A stretch of DNA of 64,000 nucleotides from Sipunculus nudus (Eukaryota > Annelida > Sipuncula > Golfingiida > Sipunculidae): NCBI GenBank assembly GCA_026874595.1, contig CM049311.1, positions 62,068,453 through 62,132,452 on the forward strand, in the 5' to 3' direction. The notes under the pieces were generated by a model. The model saw only the letters and a list, made by a program, of their open reading frames with translations, did no database searches and had not been told where the DNA came from. Shown piece by piece: positions 21,292 to 37,489 of this stretch (positions within the stretch are counted from its first letter, which is position 1; each line of letters begins with the position of its first letter). The translations under genes were made by a program, and so were the position numbers.

Positions 21292-21530
21292 TACTGGTGC
21301 AAGAGCGGTAGCGGCACCTGGCGTCTGTTGGAGAGACTATTCATCTCCGTCGATTCATCGGTTTATCGACAGGTGACGCCCCTTTCTTTTTTTAGAAGAG
21401 CTGAGTTTTATTCGCATGCAAATTTCCTATTGCATTAATTGCGATGTATGGCAGCGTATTGCAATACGTATTGCAATATTTATGGGTCAATGTATTAAAT
21501 TTATGGGAAATGAGTTTGTTTTCGGTAACG

Positions 21531-21534
<4 letters not shown>

Positions 21535-21592
<58 letters not shown>
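21535..21592. repeat. (TA)n microsatellite
   Basis: Nearly pure TA dinucleotide run, palindromic in both strands. A (TTA)n run follows at about 21738-21761. The remaining sequence to 22490 shows no gene. Confidence 0.9.
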
Positions 21593-21593
<1 letters not shown>

Positions 21594-22539
21594 TTTACGT
21601 TAATCACGCTTGAAAAATCGTGTTATTACTCGTTATGCTTAACGTTTATTTAATCTGCTCTACCTTAGCTGAATCGGGCACTATACTGCAGGCACTGGAA
21701 CCTACTTGGGTTAATATATGTAATAGGATATGATATATTATTATTATTATTATTATTATTAATTCTTTATCATGTTAAATATAATGACACAATAAATGAT
21801 TTTGCAGTTCAGTTCATTTTAGTAATCACAGAAAAACATTTAAAATCAAAACATTCTTTATCGTATACCAGTAAGCCATCGAGCAAACATGCACATTTAC
21901 TTTGACCAGCCTTTAAAAATTACCTAGTATACGTCTAAAGACACTATATACAGCGGCTTTCATTGTACGCCTGTCAATAATACAACCCATTTCGATGTCT
22001 AACTTTGTGTCAGAAACATTTATTTTCTACAAAAAAATCAGTTTAAGACACGTTTTAAAAAATATCGAAAAATATCGTTATTTGACATACTGTATGTATT
22101 GCGATACGCAATATAGGCCTATATTTATGTGTGTGTGTGTGTGAACGGATGAGACTGGACTTGTAATGAGATTTATCGTACGTTTTTGCCCTTCCGATGA
22201 GATATTTTTCCTTGTGATAAGGTCATCACAGGGAACATCCGTAAAACCGAAAATGTTGCCCTTCTGATGATTGTGCGACTCTGATTGGAAACCTCATCAT
22301 AAGGAAACCATCCGAAAAAGTGCACACAATGTGTGTACACGCCTTGTATGCAGTATTATTTCATTCATTGTCCTTGTATGAAACCTGGTGGCAAGAGATC
22401 AAAATGCCTAGGATATGCTTCTGTGTAACAAGAGCGACGATTGGCAGCATTCTTTAGCTCTCTTGGCTATACAAGCCACCAGACAAATAGAGACATACAT
22501 ACATACATACATACATATATGGCTCTTGTGTTAACATCC

Positions 22540-22810
22540 ACATACTACTCAAAGCGCATTCACACAATGCTCATTAGGCTATTGCAGAATACTCATAGGG
22601 CATTCACACACTGCTCAAAGGGCATTTGCACACTGCTCAGAGGGCATTTGCACACTGCTCTCAGGGCATTTGCAAACTGCTCAGAGGACACTCGCACACT
22701 GCTCACAGGGCATTCGCACACTGCTCACAGGGCTTTCGCACACTGCTCTTATGGAATTTGCACTCTATATACTCATAGGGTGTTCGCACACTCCTCAAAG
22801 GACATACACA
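22540..22810. repeat. ~22-24-bp minisatellite
   Basis: About eleven diverged copies of a unit like GGGCATTTGCACACTGCTCA. A frame stays open through the array because the unit lacks stops, giving a His/Thr/Ala-rich repeat peptide without a plausible start. A (CATA)n run precedes it at 22493-22518. Confidence 0.85.
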
Positions 22811-22913
22811 CATACACTATTTCCTTCTGATCAGCTCAAGGTGGTCACACAGGTCCACTATATACGGATCAGGATCACCAAAAGGAAAACTCATCACAAG
22901 TAGACACACACCC

Positions 22914-22968
<55 letters not shown>
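22914..22968. repeat. (GT)n microsatellite
   Basis: Long pure GT run, capable of Z-DNA. Confidence 0.9.
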
Positions 22969-22971
<3 letters not shown>

Positions 22972-23327
22972 CGGCGAAATTCCGATATGGCGCAAAAAAT
23001 CGCGCAGCCCTTTTTTTAAGTGTAACATGTAAATTTTGAAAGATTCGCTTCGTGTGAAAATTTTAAAGTTAAAAAAAAAACACAGTAGTTCTTATTCTGT
23101 ATGTTTTTTTTTTCTCTTAAATTAAATTGACGAGCACTTGGCCTTTTGATCAATGAATTCATTCTTGTTTTATCCATAATTTTCTATTTTATTTCTGTAA
23201 CTAAATTAAACGAACCAAGCGGTCTTCGTCTTTGTTGCCATGATTATACGAATTAGAGAGGAATGACCTTCGGTTTAAGTGTATTTATTGACACTTAGTC
23301 TATGTTAATTTGTTTATAAGACCAACT

Positions 23328-23328
23328 C

Positions 23329-23363
<35 letters not shown>

Positions 23364-23389
23364 GTCTCTCTCTTTCTCTCTTTCTCTCC
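23328..23389. repeat. (CT)n microsatellite
   Basis: Interrupted CT run. From here to 25250 the sequence is AT-rich, with no gene or repeat I can support. Confidence 0.9.
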
Positions 23390-25256
23390 TCAATATATTT
23401 TACATTGCCCAATTTTTATACCGCATATATACCACTTAATAACCATATAGCACGCTAAAAAACACATCTTTAACTGGACGACGCTCTATTAAAAATTCCT
23501 GTATAACATCGCTAATTTACGATCGCTCGTGCAATTGTACAGTCTCGAGAGAGTGTATCTGATAATCATTTCTTTATCATGCAAGCTAGCCTAAAGCTCA
23601 TTCTTGAGTGCACACATCAGATCGAGTCATCCCCTCATCTCCCATTTCAGAGGACTAGATCAACTTTGTTTGTGTGTAGTTTATTAAAGGTCATTAATGC
23701 TGTGTGTTGGTTTGTAGGATTTGGTAAGGATAAGGGTTAAGGGCTAGGGTTAACTTCTTTTATCACTCTGTAATGTGTTGAGAAAATATGACCACGTGAA
23801 TATTAGATATCATATATTTGAATAATTGTGAAAATTATGAAGAAAAGCAAAAAAAAAATGTTTTTAATTCTTTAATATGTGGAGGATCACGAACATGTCT
23901 TACACCACAGTCACTTTTGATCAATATAAAGGACTAGAAATAAGTGCAAATTACAAATGATTAAAAATGTAAGAGTGTTATGTTAAGCGATAGTCAAATG
24001 TAAAACGAATAACCTTCAGGGCCAAAATCGGCTGCTTGGGTTGTATGCTCTCAATGGAAATGAGGAATGCTACAAGAGTGAAACTGAATGGGCTATAATG
24101 ACCAAGGAGTGCATAGTCGGATGAGACTGACATCGTCGGTGATATCAGACTATAAACCCCCAACTCCCCTTAGTATGAGTTTATATTTATTCTGTCTTAA
24201 GAACTTTTTAAAAAGTAAAATATATTTCATTGATGACCCTGCTGATAGTGAATTTTTTCTATAAAAATCAAGAATATCAATCAGTAGCTACCCTTACATA
24301 CATTAAGCGTGACCACAGATTTGCTAAGTAACCAGGTTATCGGCTTCTATAACATTAGGTTAAAAATTCAAAAATATTCCTAAATAAATCTAGCTTTAAA
24401 AGATTAACACGGAGAAATGTGCTTTCAGAGAAAACATGACAGGTTCCTTTACCAACTATGTTCATATTCTATATTTGCCGTTTCCAAACCAGAAGACCCG
24501 CATTAACCTAGAAGTCTAGAATAGCAGACATTGTACATATAATTGATATACAAGACAGTCTAAAATTGTTTTTAAGTTTAAACATTTCATCAACTGAATA
24601 TGACTGAAATGAAAAAATTAGGTAAATAAATTATATTTTAAAATTTACATTTATAAAAAATCCATATTTAACACGTTGGTGAACAATTTCAATGGGCTTA
24701 CCATACTGAATTTATATTCCAGCCATAACCTGTTTGGCTAAACAGAAACTGGAAAATGAAATTTAATATATACACTTGTTTAAAAATTTGAAGAAATTAA
24801 AATAAAATGAATTACCTTTTAAAGTTCCAATTATTGAAATAAAATGGTTAATGCTTCTGAAGATTTCATCAGACCGAATGATGGGTGTTTTTGACATAGA
24901 ACTTTTTAAATATGAATAAATCTTTTAAATTCTAGTTTTAAAGTAAACTCAAGAAAAATCCATGATGACCATTTAAGCGGATTAACATATATAATTGGAC
25001 ATATTTTATAATGCCCGTGACAAATTGTATATGTACATAAATATGCAAACTGTGTTCAGTTTATCACGAAAAAAGCACTTTCTAAGTTCTATTTTTTTAT
25101 CTTCAATATTAAAATTTTTTAATTGCTCTGAATAATTGGCGTCAGTTTGATAAATAAATATAACTCCTAGATTACCATTTTGAGAAAAAAAAAATCGCTA
25201 GTATACACTATATGTCTGACATAAGGTCTGTGTCAAAGTCTGTCTCCCTGACCACT

Positions 25257-25275
25257 CCCCCCCCCCCCCCCCCCC
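25257..25275. repeat. poly-C tract
   Basis: Nineteen consecutive C. Confidence 0.9.
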
Positions 25276-25379
25276 AACCGACAAACATACACCTTTTGTT
25301 GTCCTACGAAATTAATCAATCCTCTTTTATACAGAGAGACACTCTGTCCTGTTGTCCTATGTTTTCATGAACGCTACAA

Positions 25380-25660
25380 TACCCACAGTGCAGCAGCAGA
25401 ACAGATCGATCGGTTGTCATGGTGTCTGCCTGGGGCGTGATCTTTGTGTTGCCAGGCAGCGGCTGTCGTCTGCGTTCAGGTGGAAGTTCGAGTGACACGC
25501 GTCCATCATCCTGTAAAATGTCTGGGGGCTGTCTATCAGGTGCGTGTATCCACTCGGAGACAACAAGATCACGACAGTGGTTTCTCATGCCAAACTTTTG
25601 CGATTTGGGCAACCACGGCTCAGATATATTCAAATAATATGAAAACAGAAACACGGGCAG
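25380..25660. other. GC-richer open segment, unassigned
   Basis: This stretch is less AT-rich than its surroundings and stays open in several frames on both strands (for example a plus frame beginning MVSAWGVIFVLPGSG). No family was recognised and no consistent splice pair could be defined. It may be an exon, a regulatory island or old repeat. Confidence 0.15.
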
Positions 25661-25699
25661 ATTTTATTGATGTATTACAAGGAGAACCTGTTAAAATTT

Positions 25700-28670
25700 T
25701 ACAATATTCATTTGCCGATCTATAAAACAATTAAAGAGGCATAAGCTTTATTTACTAGAATCAGAAGAACAAAGCGCATATCTTGAAATAAGCTTTTGAA
25801 ATCCGATAAATTCAATATCTGTGTCATATCTTTCAAATTTCACTAATGATGGTCAAACCACTGGTCCCCTGCATACAATTGTGCGTTGTAAAGCTGCTAA
25901 TGGTTTGAGGGGTGTCATAAATATTAAAAAAACTATAAAAGTAGTACCCTTCCGCCAGAGGTCGTCTCCATTCAAATTAGACATCTTCCACTTAGGTGTC
26001 CTACCAGTCGTACCTAGTTGGTTAAAAAATTTAATTTTTTTCATCATGTATAGGTCTTCATCTCATATTATTCCTCTAGACCACAAATCCAATTCCGTAT
26101 TAAATTCCGTGATAATATTCAAGTTTGAGAAATATTTTCATACAAATGAATTAGCACCAGGGTTAAAATTTACATTATATCGTGTTTACATAATATCATC
26201 ACAGTTATATCGAGCTATAAAGGCGTTCTAATTATGTATCGTTAGTTTGAGCATGTTTGTTGGAGCTTGGTCTAGTATGACCCTCTCTCTCTCTCTCTCT
26301 CTCTCTCTCAGTAACCTTTCAGCCTAAAAAAATGTGAATGGAATCCTGTCAACAGTATAAATTGTAAAAGTTGTGTATCAAGGTTGGCAAAATGATGGCA
26401 AATACTCATAAAATCCATGCCAGGGGTAAATGCCCGGAAATACCACTTACCGCTGGTATATATACTGGCAAATTAATCACGCCAGGTCATGTTAAAAGTA
26501 CTTTGTCTTGTTCAGACTTACACTTTCATGACTAGTGTTTTTCTTAATTTGGTTTCATATCTCGTATTATTGAAGTAAATATAAGATAAAGAATATCGTG
26601 AAGTTGGGTTTTCCCCGGGTTGTTTCCTTTAGCAAAGGTTTGGGGGGTTAGTTTTACTTGCTGAGAGTTTCTGGATGCCTAGAGAGACAGTCCCTGAATC
26701 ACAGTGCATCAAAGTAAGAGTGATTTCCTCTGTAATGTCAGGGTACCAAGTCATAGTTATAGACCTGAGTGCTTCCCCAATACCCATCCACAGCAAGGGG
26801 TGGTTTCTGTGCATGCTCCAAAATATATAAACCCAGGAGGCCACGGACAGGTGGCATGGCGGTAATAGATTACATTAATCTTAGTTTACATAAATAGAGC
26901 TTTGCAAGGTAATTTTAATTCATATTATTTCCTGTTAATTATGTTTCTCACTATGTAACTAATCATATGACCAGGTGATGTTGTATGGTTCAGTGACGGT
27001 CTTGGATATGCCTATTGTCAGGGCATGCTTTAGCCAGCTGTTTATGTAAATGATAACCAGTTGTGCTGATTACAGAAGAGTACCTCACTGGACAGCAAAG
27101 GCTCAGCCAACTACTACCTATAGACCTGTCTGGTCTTTGGTGATGGCCATGGAAAAACAGAACCATCATGATCATTATAATTGTCTGATTTGTTTACAAT
27201 GACTGTTGCAAAACAGTAGTGTGACTAAATGAATAAAAGAATCGGAGTGACAAACCATTAAAGAACGGAGATGAGAGTAATTAAAAGGTTTTTTTTATCC
27301 AGATTTTAAATGGTCTTACAGCAATATCTGATGAATCGCTACATTCATTAAAATACCAACAAGGACTCAATGCCTAAAGGCAATAATTAAACCACTTAGG
27401 TTCAATACTGAATCATATAAACATTATTTTATTCCATAAACTAGTACAGACTGGAACTAGCTACCAGAAGAAATTATCATCAGTAAAACAGATGGACAGT
27501 TTAAAGCAGCACTAACAACCTATCATGACTAAGTCAAAATAATAATTCATGCATTCTATACCTAACCTTGAAGATTATTGCTAAGCAGTGAGAAACATTC
27601 TAATACCAAAAGATACAGATAAAACTTTAAGAGAACTTTATAACTTCAGGTACAGTTATATATTCATTTAAATAAGAGAAAAATATTGTTCCTTAATTTA
27701 TAACAAAAAGATAGGTACAGTATAACTTTTATTTTGAAAAGTAGTGGTGTAAAGTCCTCGAAATCTGCTCTTGCAGATAAATCCTATCTGTTATCAGCTG
27801 AAATTCCTATCATATTATAGAATTTTATTAATGTTTGTAGATCTTTCTGACAAAATAAAACACAGAAAATAAGGCATTCTTTTCATATTTGCCATTTAAC
27901 TGCAACTTATTTGCTAGAAGAGTATTGTCAGTGCCCTATGTACCAGGAATTGCCAGTGGCATTTACCGCACTGGCATTTGACCAGCCAACCCTTGGGTGT
28001 ATATATGAAGCAATATGTTTATGTTGCGGTCAAGCTCTGTTACAAAGTAGATTTTTTCATGGTGATTCCACGTGCAGTAAGGTGAGCCAGCCAGTGGGCA
28101 GGGCTATATCAATTAATGTTAGTAAAACCGTGGGCTTTTCTAGATTAAATTACTTAAATAGGTATCTGATATTATTATTTTTATTTACGCAAGTATATAT
28201 TTGTAAAATAATCATATATAGCAGGATTACTAATTAATAATCATGACCCATATAGTATAAAGCAAAATTTTCATATTTAGTACCGTACCAAGGTGCAATA
28301 TGAAAAAGCCCATGTTTCAAGTTTCAGGCTTCGACTGTGGGTTTCTTTCGTTTAATTAATTTGCTTTAAAACATCCTATTTTAAAAAGGAAATACTAATT
28401 GCTATCAATACTGGTACCCATAATGCTGTCTCGATTTGCAAACCAGAAAAGGCCGTCTATGGGTTTGGCTAAGCTTCTTCCCTCCAAAGTTACCGAGCCA
28501 TCAAGGAATGATCGACGTGCTTCCTTCATCTACATTATCCTGTTACTGTGGTGACGGGGGAATATAACATAGGGAAGCAGAAATGGTCCATCTGCTCTAC
28601 AGAAAATCATGTTGACACTGCTATCCATGCAGGCTTTAAGAGAGTGTTCCAATTAGCTTCTCAACAATAT
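25700..28670. other. intergenic sequence
   Basis: AT-rich, with a (CT)n run at 26282-26309. The string CCCTTCCGCCAGAGGTCGT at about 25947 also occurs at 19543, next to fold-back copy 1, so part of this segment may be an empty or related target sequence. No coding exon recognised. Confidence 0.4.
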
Positions 28671-28677
28671 ATCATTG

Positions 28678-28830
28678 TTTCTGACATTCTTGCCTGTCTT
28701 TACAGCTGAACCTGAAAGAGTTTTCTCAAAGGTAGAGAAAACGCTAACATCTGTTTGTTCAACAATGAGTAAGTGAAGGGTAGAAGCATTACTTTTACTT
28801 CAGGTACTTCATGACAGAGTGCTAACCACT
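28678..28830 (+). pseudogene. hAT transposase C-terminal dimerisation-domain relic
   Basis: Frame +1 from 28678 reads LPVFTAEPERVFSKVEKTLT, SVCSTMSK, a TGA stop, then RVEALLLLQVLHDRVLT. The P-x-x-x-AxxERVFS...RxxM...R-EALLLL pattern is the hAT family dimerisation domain at the transposase C-terminus. The in-frame stop, absence of a readable upstream catalytic domain and AT-rich decay show that it is dead. Confidence 0.6.
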
Positions 28831-31800
28831 TATCAAGTTTTGTACAGGTTTGTCTCAACATCTATATGACAGCTGCCTTTTGTGATTTAACTTTTGTAAA
28901 ATTTGACTTAAGTTTCAGATTTGATTAGATAAATAACATTAATTAAAACGAACATACAGGTATAGTATATGTTAACCAAATTTAGTTAATATCTGCATTT
29001 TCTGAATTGTGTCGTTCACTGATTGAGATAACATGTCTAAACTACTATAAAATGTTAAGGTTCACAGCCATGAAAAAAAAAGTTTTATCGTAACTTCAAA
29101 GTATTAAAGGTGAACCCAATATTATATAATTTTATTTATTATAAGTGAATTTGTCCCCTGGTGTATAATTAAATGTATAGTTGAAAGCTTACACAATTAT
29201 ATATACCATGAGTAAAATGCTAGATTATTAGATGCAAAGATTTCATTCTAGGCTACCAAGTCCTTCCCACTAATCCCACTCTGCCTTTCCCCATCCCAGA
29301 TTTACACACATTTTAGATACCAGTAAAACTCTCCCACCCCCAACACCCCACCCCTTCTAAAAAAAATCGATCTGCAACTGACAACATCCACTAAACTGTC
29401 CTTTACATCACGTTGGATCTTAACTTGAAACCAAAACAGCGGAAAATGGAACACAATACTGGGCCTTGATTTGGCTATTCCAATGATGCCGCAAGTTGTG
29501 CCACGTATATTAAGATAATGAATTGTCTCAAAGTGAGGTATACAGTAAAAGGTATACATTTATTGCTGATTTGACAGTATTTTGTCGCGTAGTTGTATTT
29601 TATCGTGAGATATATCAGAATATTGGCAATGTTGTAATTTTATTTTTTGGAACGTTTGTGTGTTAACGGTGATGTAATGGTAACAAATAATATATATATA
29701 TTGGGCTTATAAATATATACATATATATATAAAACATTTAATATATATATATATACTAGAGCTTAAGTGGCCAGCTCATCCTTTTCAACAGCTAGCTGTT
29801 ATCATGTGATTTCATTACCTTAATTGGTGTCCAGAGTTATTTGGCATGAAAAGATGCTCCGTCTCATATTATTGAGAGAAATTTGCAAAAGGAACCTTAA
29901 TGCAAATTGCAAAGCCATACAAGTAGGATGAAATACACGTAAATATTTCTTGACACAATGTTAAAGTATCATATTAATCCAGCGATGTATGGTGCACCGG
30001 TGACCAGTAATGTTGATGCTGATCGCCCGTTTCTGAATACTTGTAAAACCATGAGGATTTATACACATTGCATGTCCCTACGGATCACACTTTCCGTCCC
30101 ATCTGTCTCTGGTATGGGGACATCTTAATCATGATGTGTCATTAAAGGAATCTCCTATTTCACGCAATTTTAAATTGGTGTCCACAGGACTTGCCTGCGG
30201 TAAAATCTTCAGTAATATTACATTCTTAGGATGCTCCACGACGCGTGTTTGTTTTCACCTATTCGTCCAATCTTCCCAGGGTTATTGGGCAAAAGCCATG
30301 ATACATTTGTGAATATTCCTTGATGAAGTTCCCGAATCCGGATAATGTTCCCGACCCATACCAAATTCTAATGGATTCATCATTTACCCATTCCCGAAAT
30401 GCCCTGCATATTTCCGTGTTGATTCCGTTCATGATCGGGTGAGTTATATTGTGAACAAACACACACAAAAACATACACACGAACGGGGATGAAGCCATAT
30501 ACCTTCTGGCGGAGGCAAAGATGTCTGTTACTTAGATGTGAATCAAGGAGGATGCATCGGATATTACCAGATGGTTGCTGACGATTTGAGGAAGAAACCA
30601 GGTATGTGACATTATACAAGTAGAAATCCCTGCAGCACGGGAAATATGGAGATTTTGGAAAACGCCTAACAAATAATCCTCCGGTTGACAGACTTTGTAT
30701 ATTTATTCATGACTCGCTGGTAACTTACCAGGCCCGTTACAATCATATATGATGCCCGAGGTAAACTCCCCTAAGAGGAGACCTCTCCAACAGACGTACT
30801 TTCCACCAGCATGCAATAAAAATTTCGTGAAAATTTAGGAAATATGGGCTCATGTTTTTGCTGTTCAGTCAAATATATTATGATATGTTACAACTATATA
30901 AGTATTAATTAATTCCTTTATCAAATAGAAAAAAAACTTGCATAAAACAAATCGAGGTATTTGAGAAGAATACGGAGCAGAAATTAGTTTGGACTTTTCT
31001 TGCAACTCACATCATGTATATATATTTCTACTAACAACTTTTAAGAGTTTATAACAAGATACTGGTCAGCAGTAAATATAACATTTATAAAACAGAAAAA
31101 AAAACTTAAACCTGTTGAAGGGGCCGAGCCACCTAAAACGCATGGTGAATTAACACAAAAAAATAGCTTTTTCCCTATACCTGCTAAATTATTGCCCTGA
31201 AACTGTTTGCTTAATCCTGTAAACGAGTGTTAAAAACAGTGGATCGGGCGCGATCACAGGTGTCAACATGAACAAAGCGCGTGGGGCCATGCGCATCGCG
31301 GAGCCACAAAACGTGTCAATCAGGAGATGCCCTGACTGACTTGGCTAAAAAAATGTTATACATGTTCCCTCTGGCTGAAACACCGCCTGTTGCTGTTCCC
31401 AATCGGACCTCGAGTAACACGGCTTTACCAACACGTAGAGCCATAACAATGTGTTTAACAGCCGTATGCGAGGTAATGAAACCGTGTGCTGGGATGGTCT
31501 TGCTTGGAAACTTTTTTATAAAGCAAAAAAACTGAACTGATAGCGTGAAAAATAAGGCATATTATTCCTCCTGATTATATCCCTTAACTTTCACAATGTT
31601 AAGTGATAACAATAAATTAATACCAATATTATGTACATGTAAAAATATCCAAATAATGTAAGGTATCTACGAAGACGATAAAGTGAAAACGTAAAACTTA
31701 CAGATACCATCATTGCGAATTTCTTTAAGGGACTTATTCCGATATCTAACGTATGTTAACTAAAGATAATCCCTTGAATTTTTTATACAAATAATCCAGA

Positions 31801-32180
31801 AAACACCGATCCCACTGCACACAGCTTGTTCGTTTTGTTCATGTTCACTTGTTTATAACATGACGGGGTACCTGTCAAAATGAAAATAAGTGCGTTTTGC
31901 AACTTATGATCTTCAACCTCCTCACGTATGAAACTAACCACCCAAGTCTATGAATAAATATATATATGATGGGTGCTGTCTAATAGTCGACATTAGGCGA
32001 ACATATATATGTCACACCCCCGAGGGAATGGACGACCAGGTTCTTTTAAACGGTAAACCAGACCGGCTGAAACTCTCACATACACTCCAAAAGTTGAAAA
32101 AGACGAGTGAACAAACAATAACATATTTTAAAATACACTTATATTTCTCAGGACAGGCGTTCCACAACACGCACACACAC

Positions 32181-32228
<48 letters not shown>

Positions 32229-32657
32229 TCACTTTAGTCCACATAAACAAACACATTCACTAATTCCTGTATACTCCCTTGATATTCACAGCATTCGAAG
32301 ACCAATTGTTTACACTTCTCCGGATAACATGATCGACGCGCAGACCTGACATCGGCATTTCACTTTTTAGCTCAGTCCGCCCTCACTGTATACATAACAG
32401 GGGTTCGCCGGCGCCTCACGCTTCCAGTCAACAAAGTTCCTTACTGAAGTACGCGCCTGCCCCTCAAGGCAAAGTCCAGAAAGCACTGACAGATAGGCTC
32501 AAAGCTTCCTCTGTAGGATTACTGAAGAAATGTCTCTCACAGCTGATGTCACCAGGATTAATGATGCATGAAATAATTGAATATGCCTAAGCACGACAAC
32601 ATTCCAAGTCACTATATTTTCAGAATCGTCCTGGCCTGTTACTAGATGCACTCACGG
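28831..32657. other. intergenic sequence
   Basis: AT-rich; (TA)n-like runs at about 29691-29757 and a pure (TA)n at 32183-32222. Several short open frames are not supported by splice sites or family motifs. Confidence 0.4.
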
Positions 32658-32751
32658 TAAATACACATCGCCGAATTACCAGTCCGTCGGCAATTGCGAT
32701 ATCCACTCTGTTGTCTATTGCAGATTCATCTACGTGGCCGTCCTCAGACAT
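32658..32751 (-). CDS. hypothetical first coding exon downstream of the CRE/TATA promoter
   Basis: About 120 bases downstream of the predicted start site, GCGCCATGT opens a frame reading MSEDGHVDESAIDNRVDIAI, ADGLVIRRCVFT, with a donor-like GTGAGT after the Thr codon. An overlapping upstream reading frame starting MSETAEKTMF ends inside this ATG region. The acidic, non-repetitive peptide is plausible for a first exon, but no later exon or family is recognised. Confidence 0.2.
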
Positions 32752-32897
32752 GGCGCTCTACGTTCAGGAACATCGTCTTCTCAGCTGTTTCAGACATAGA
32801 ACAAACACAGACCAGCCTCTGGACTGCAGACAACCGTCAGACTACACCTAGCTGGCGCTCTGCCTCAGGCGTTTTAACGAGGTCGTGTTATCCATGG

Positions 32898-32920
32898 CTT
32901 ATATACGCCTGCTGACGTCA
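32898..32920 (-). promoter_or_regulatory. candidate CRE plus TATA-box promoter
   Basis: On the minus strand a perfect CRE (TGACGTCA, 32920-32913) lies a few bases upstream of TATATAAG (32905-32898) in a locally GC-richer segment. Transcription would start near 32870 and run to lower coordinates. The downstream transcript is not identified. Confidence 0.35.
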
Positions 32921-32929
32921 CAAGTCCTG

Positions 32930-37060
<4,131 letters not shown>

Positions 37061-37061
37061 T

Positions 37062-37367
37062 TCGTTCTAGCTGATTATGTTATCAGAGTGTTTCTTCGTT
37101 CTAGTTGATTATGTTATCAGAGTGTTTCTTCGTTCTAGCTGATTATGTTATCAGAGTGTTTCTTCGTTCTAGCTGATTATGTTATCAGAGTGTTTCTTCG
37201 TTCTAGCTGATTATGTTATCAGAGTGTTTCTTCGTTCCAGCTGATTATGTTATCAGAGTGTTTCTTCGTTCTAGCTGATTATGTTATCAGAGTGTTTCTT
37301 CGTTCTAGCTGATTATGTTATCAGAGTGTTTCTTCGTTCTAGCTGATTATGTTATCAGAGTGTTTCG
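37062..37367. repeat. 34-bp minisatellite, nine near-identical copies
   Basis: Unit reads TTCGTTCTAGCTGATTATGT TATCAGAGTGTTTC. Only two single-base variants are visible among nine copies (AGTTGAT in copy 2, TTCCAGC in copy 6), so the array is recently expanded or homogenised. Confidence 0.95.
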
Positions 37368-37423
37368 GAAGGCAGCCTCAAGCAAGCTTAGGTTAAATGT
37401 TTAGAATGCGTTCTTAATGCATC

Positions 37424-37427
<4 letters not shown>

Positions 37428-37486
<59 letters not shown>
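37428..37486. repeat. (AAT)n microsatellite
   Basis: Nearly pure trinucleotide run. 37490-38785 is AT-rich with nothing else supported. Confidence 0.9.

Positions 37487-37489
<3 letters not shown>

Noticed and set aside
23740-23756. GGGTTAAGGGCTAGGGTTAAC, telomere-like
   Set aside because: Only two or three imperfect TTAGGG-like units, no array.
25821-26231. 136-codon plus-strand open frame
   Set aside because: Starts at a non-ATG codon, AT-driven composition, no motif.
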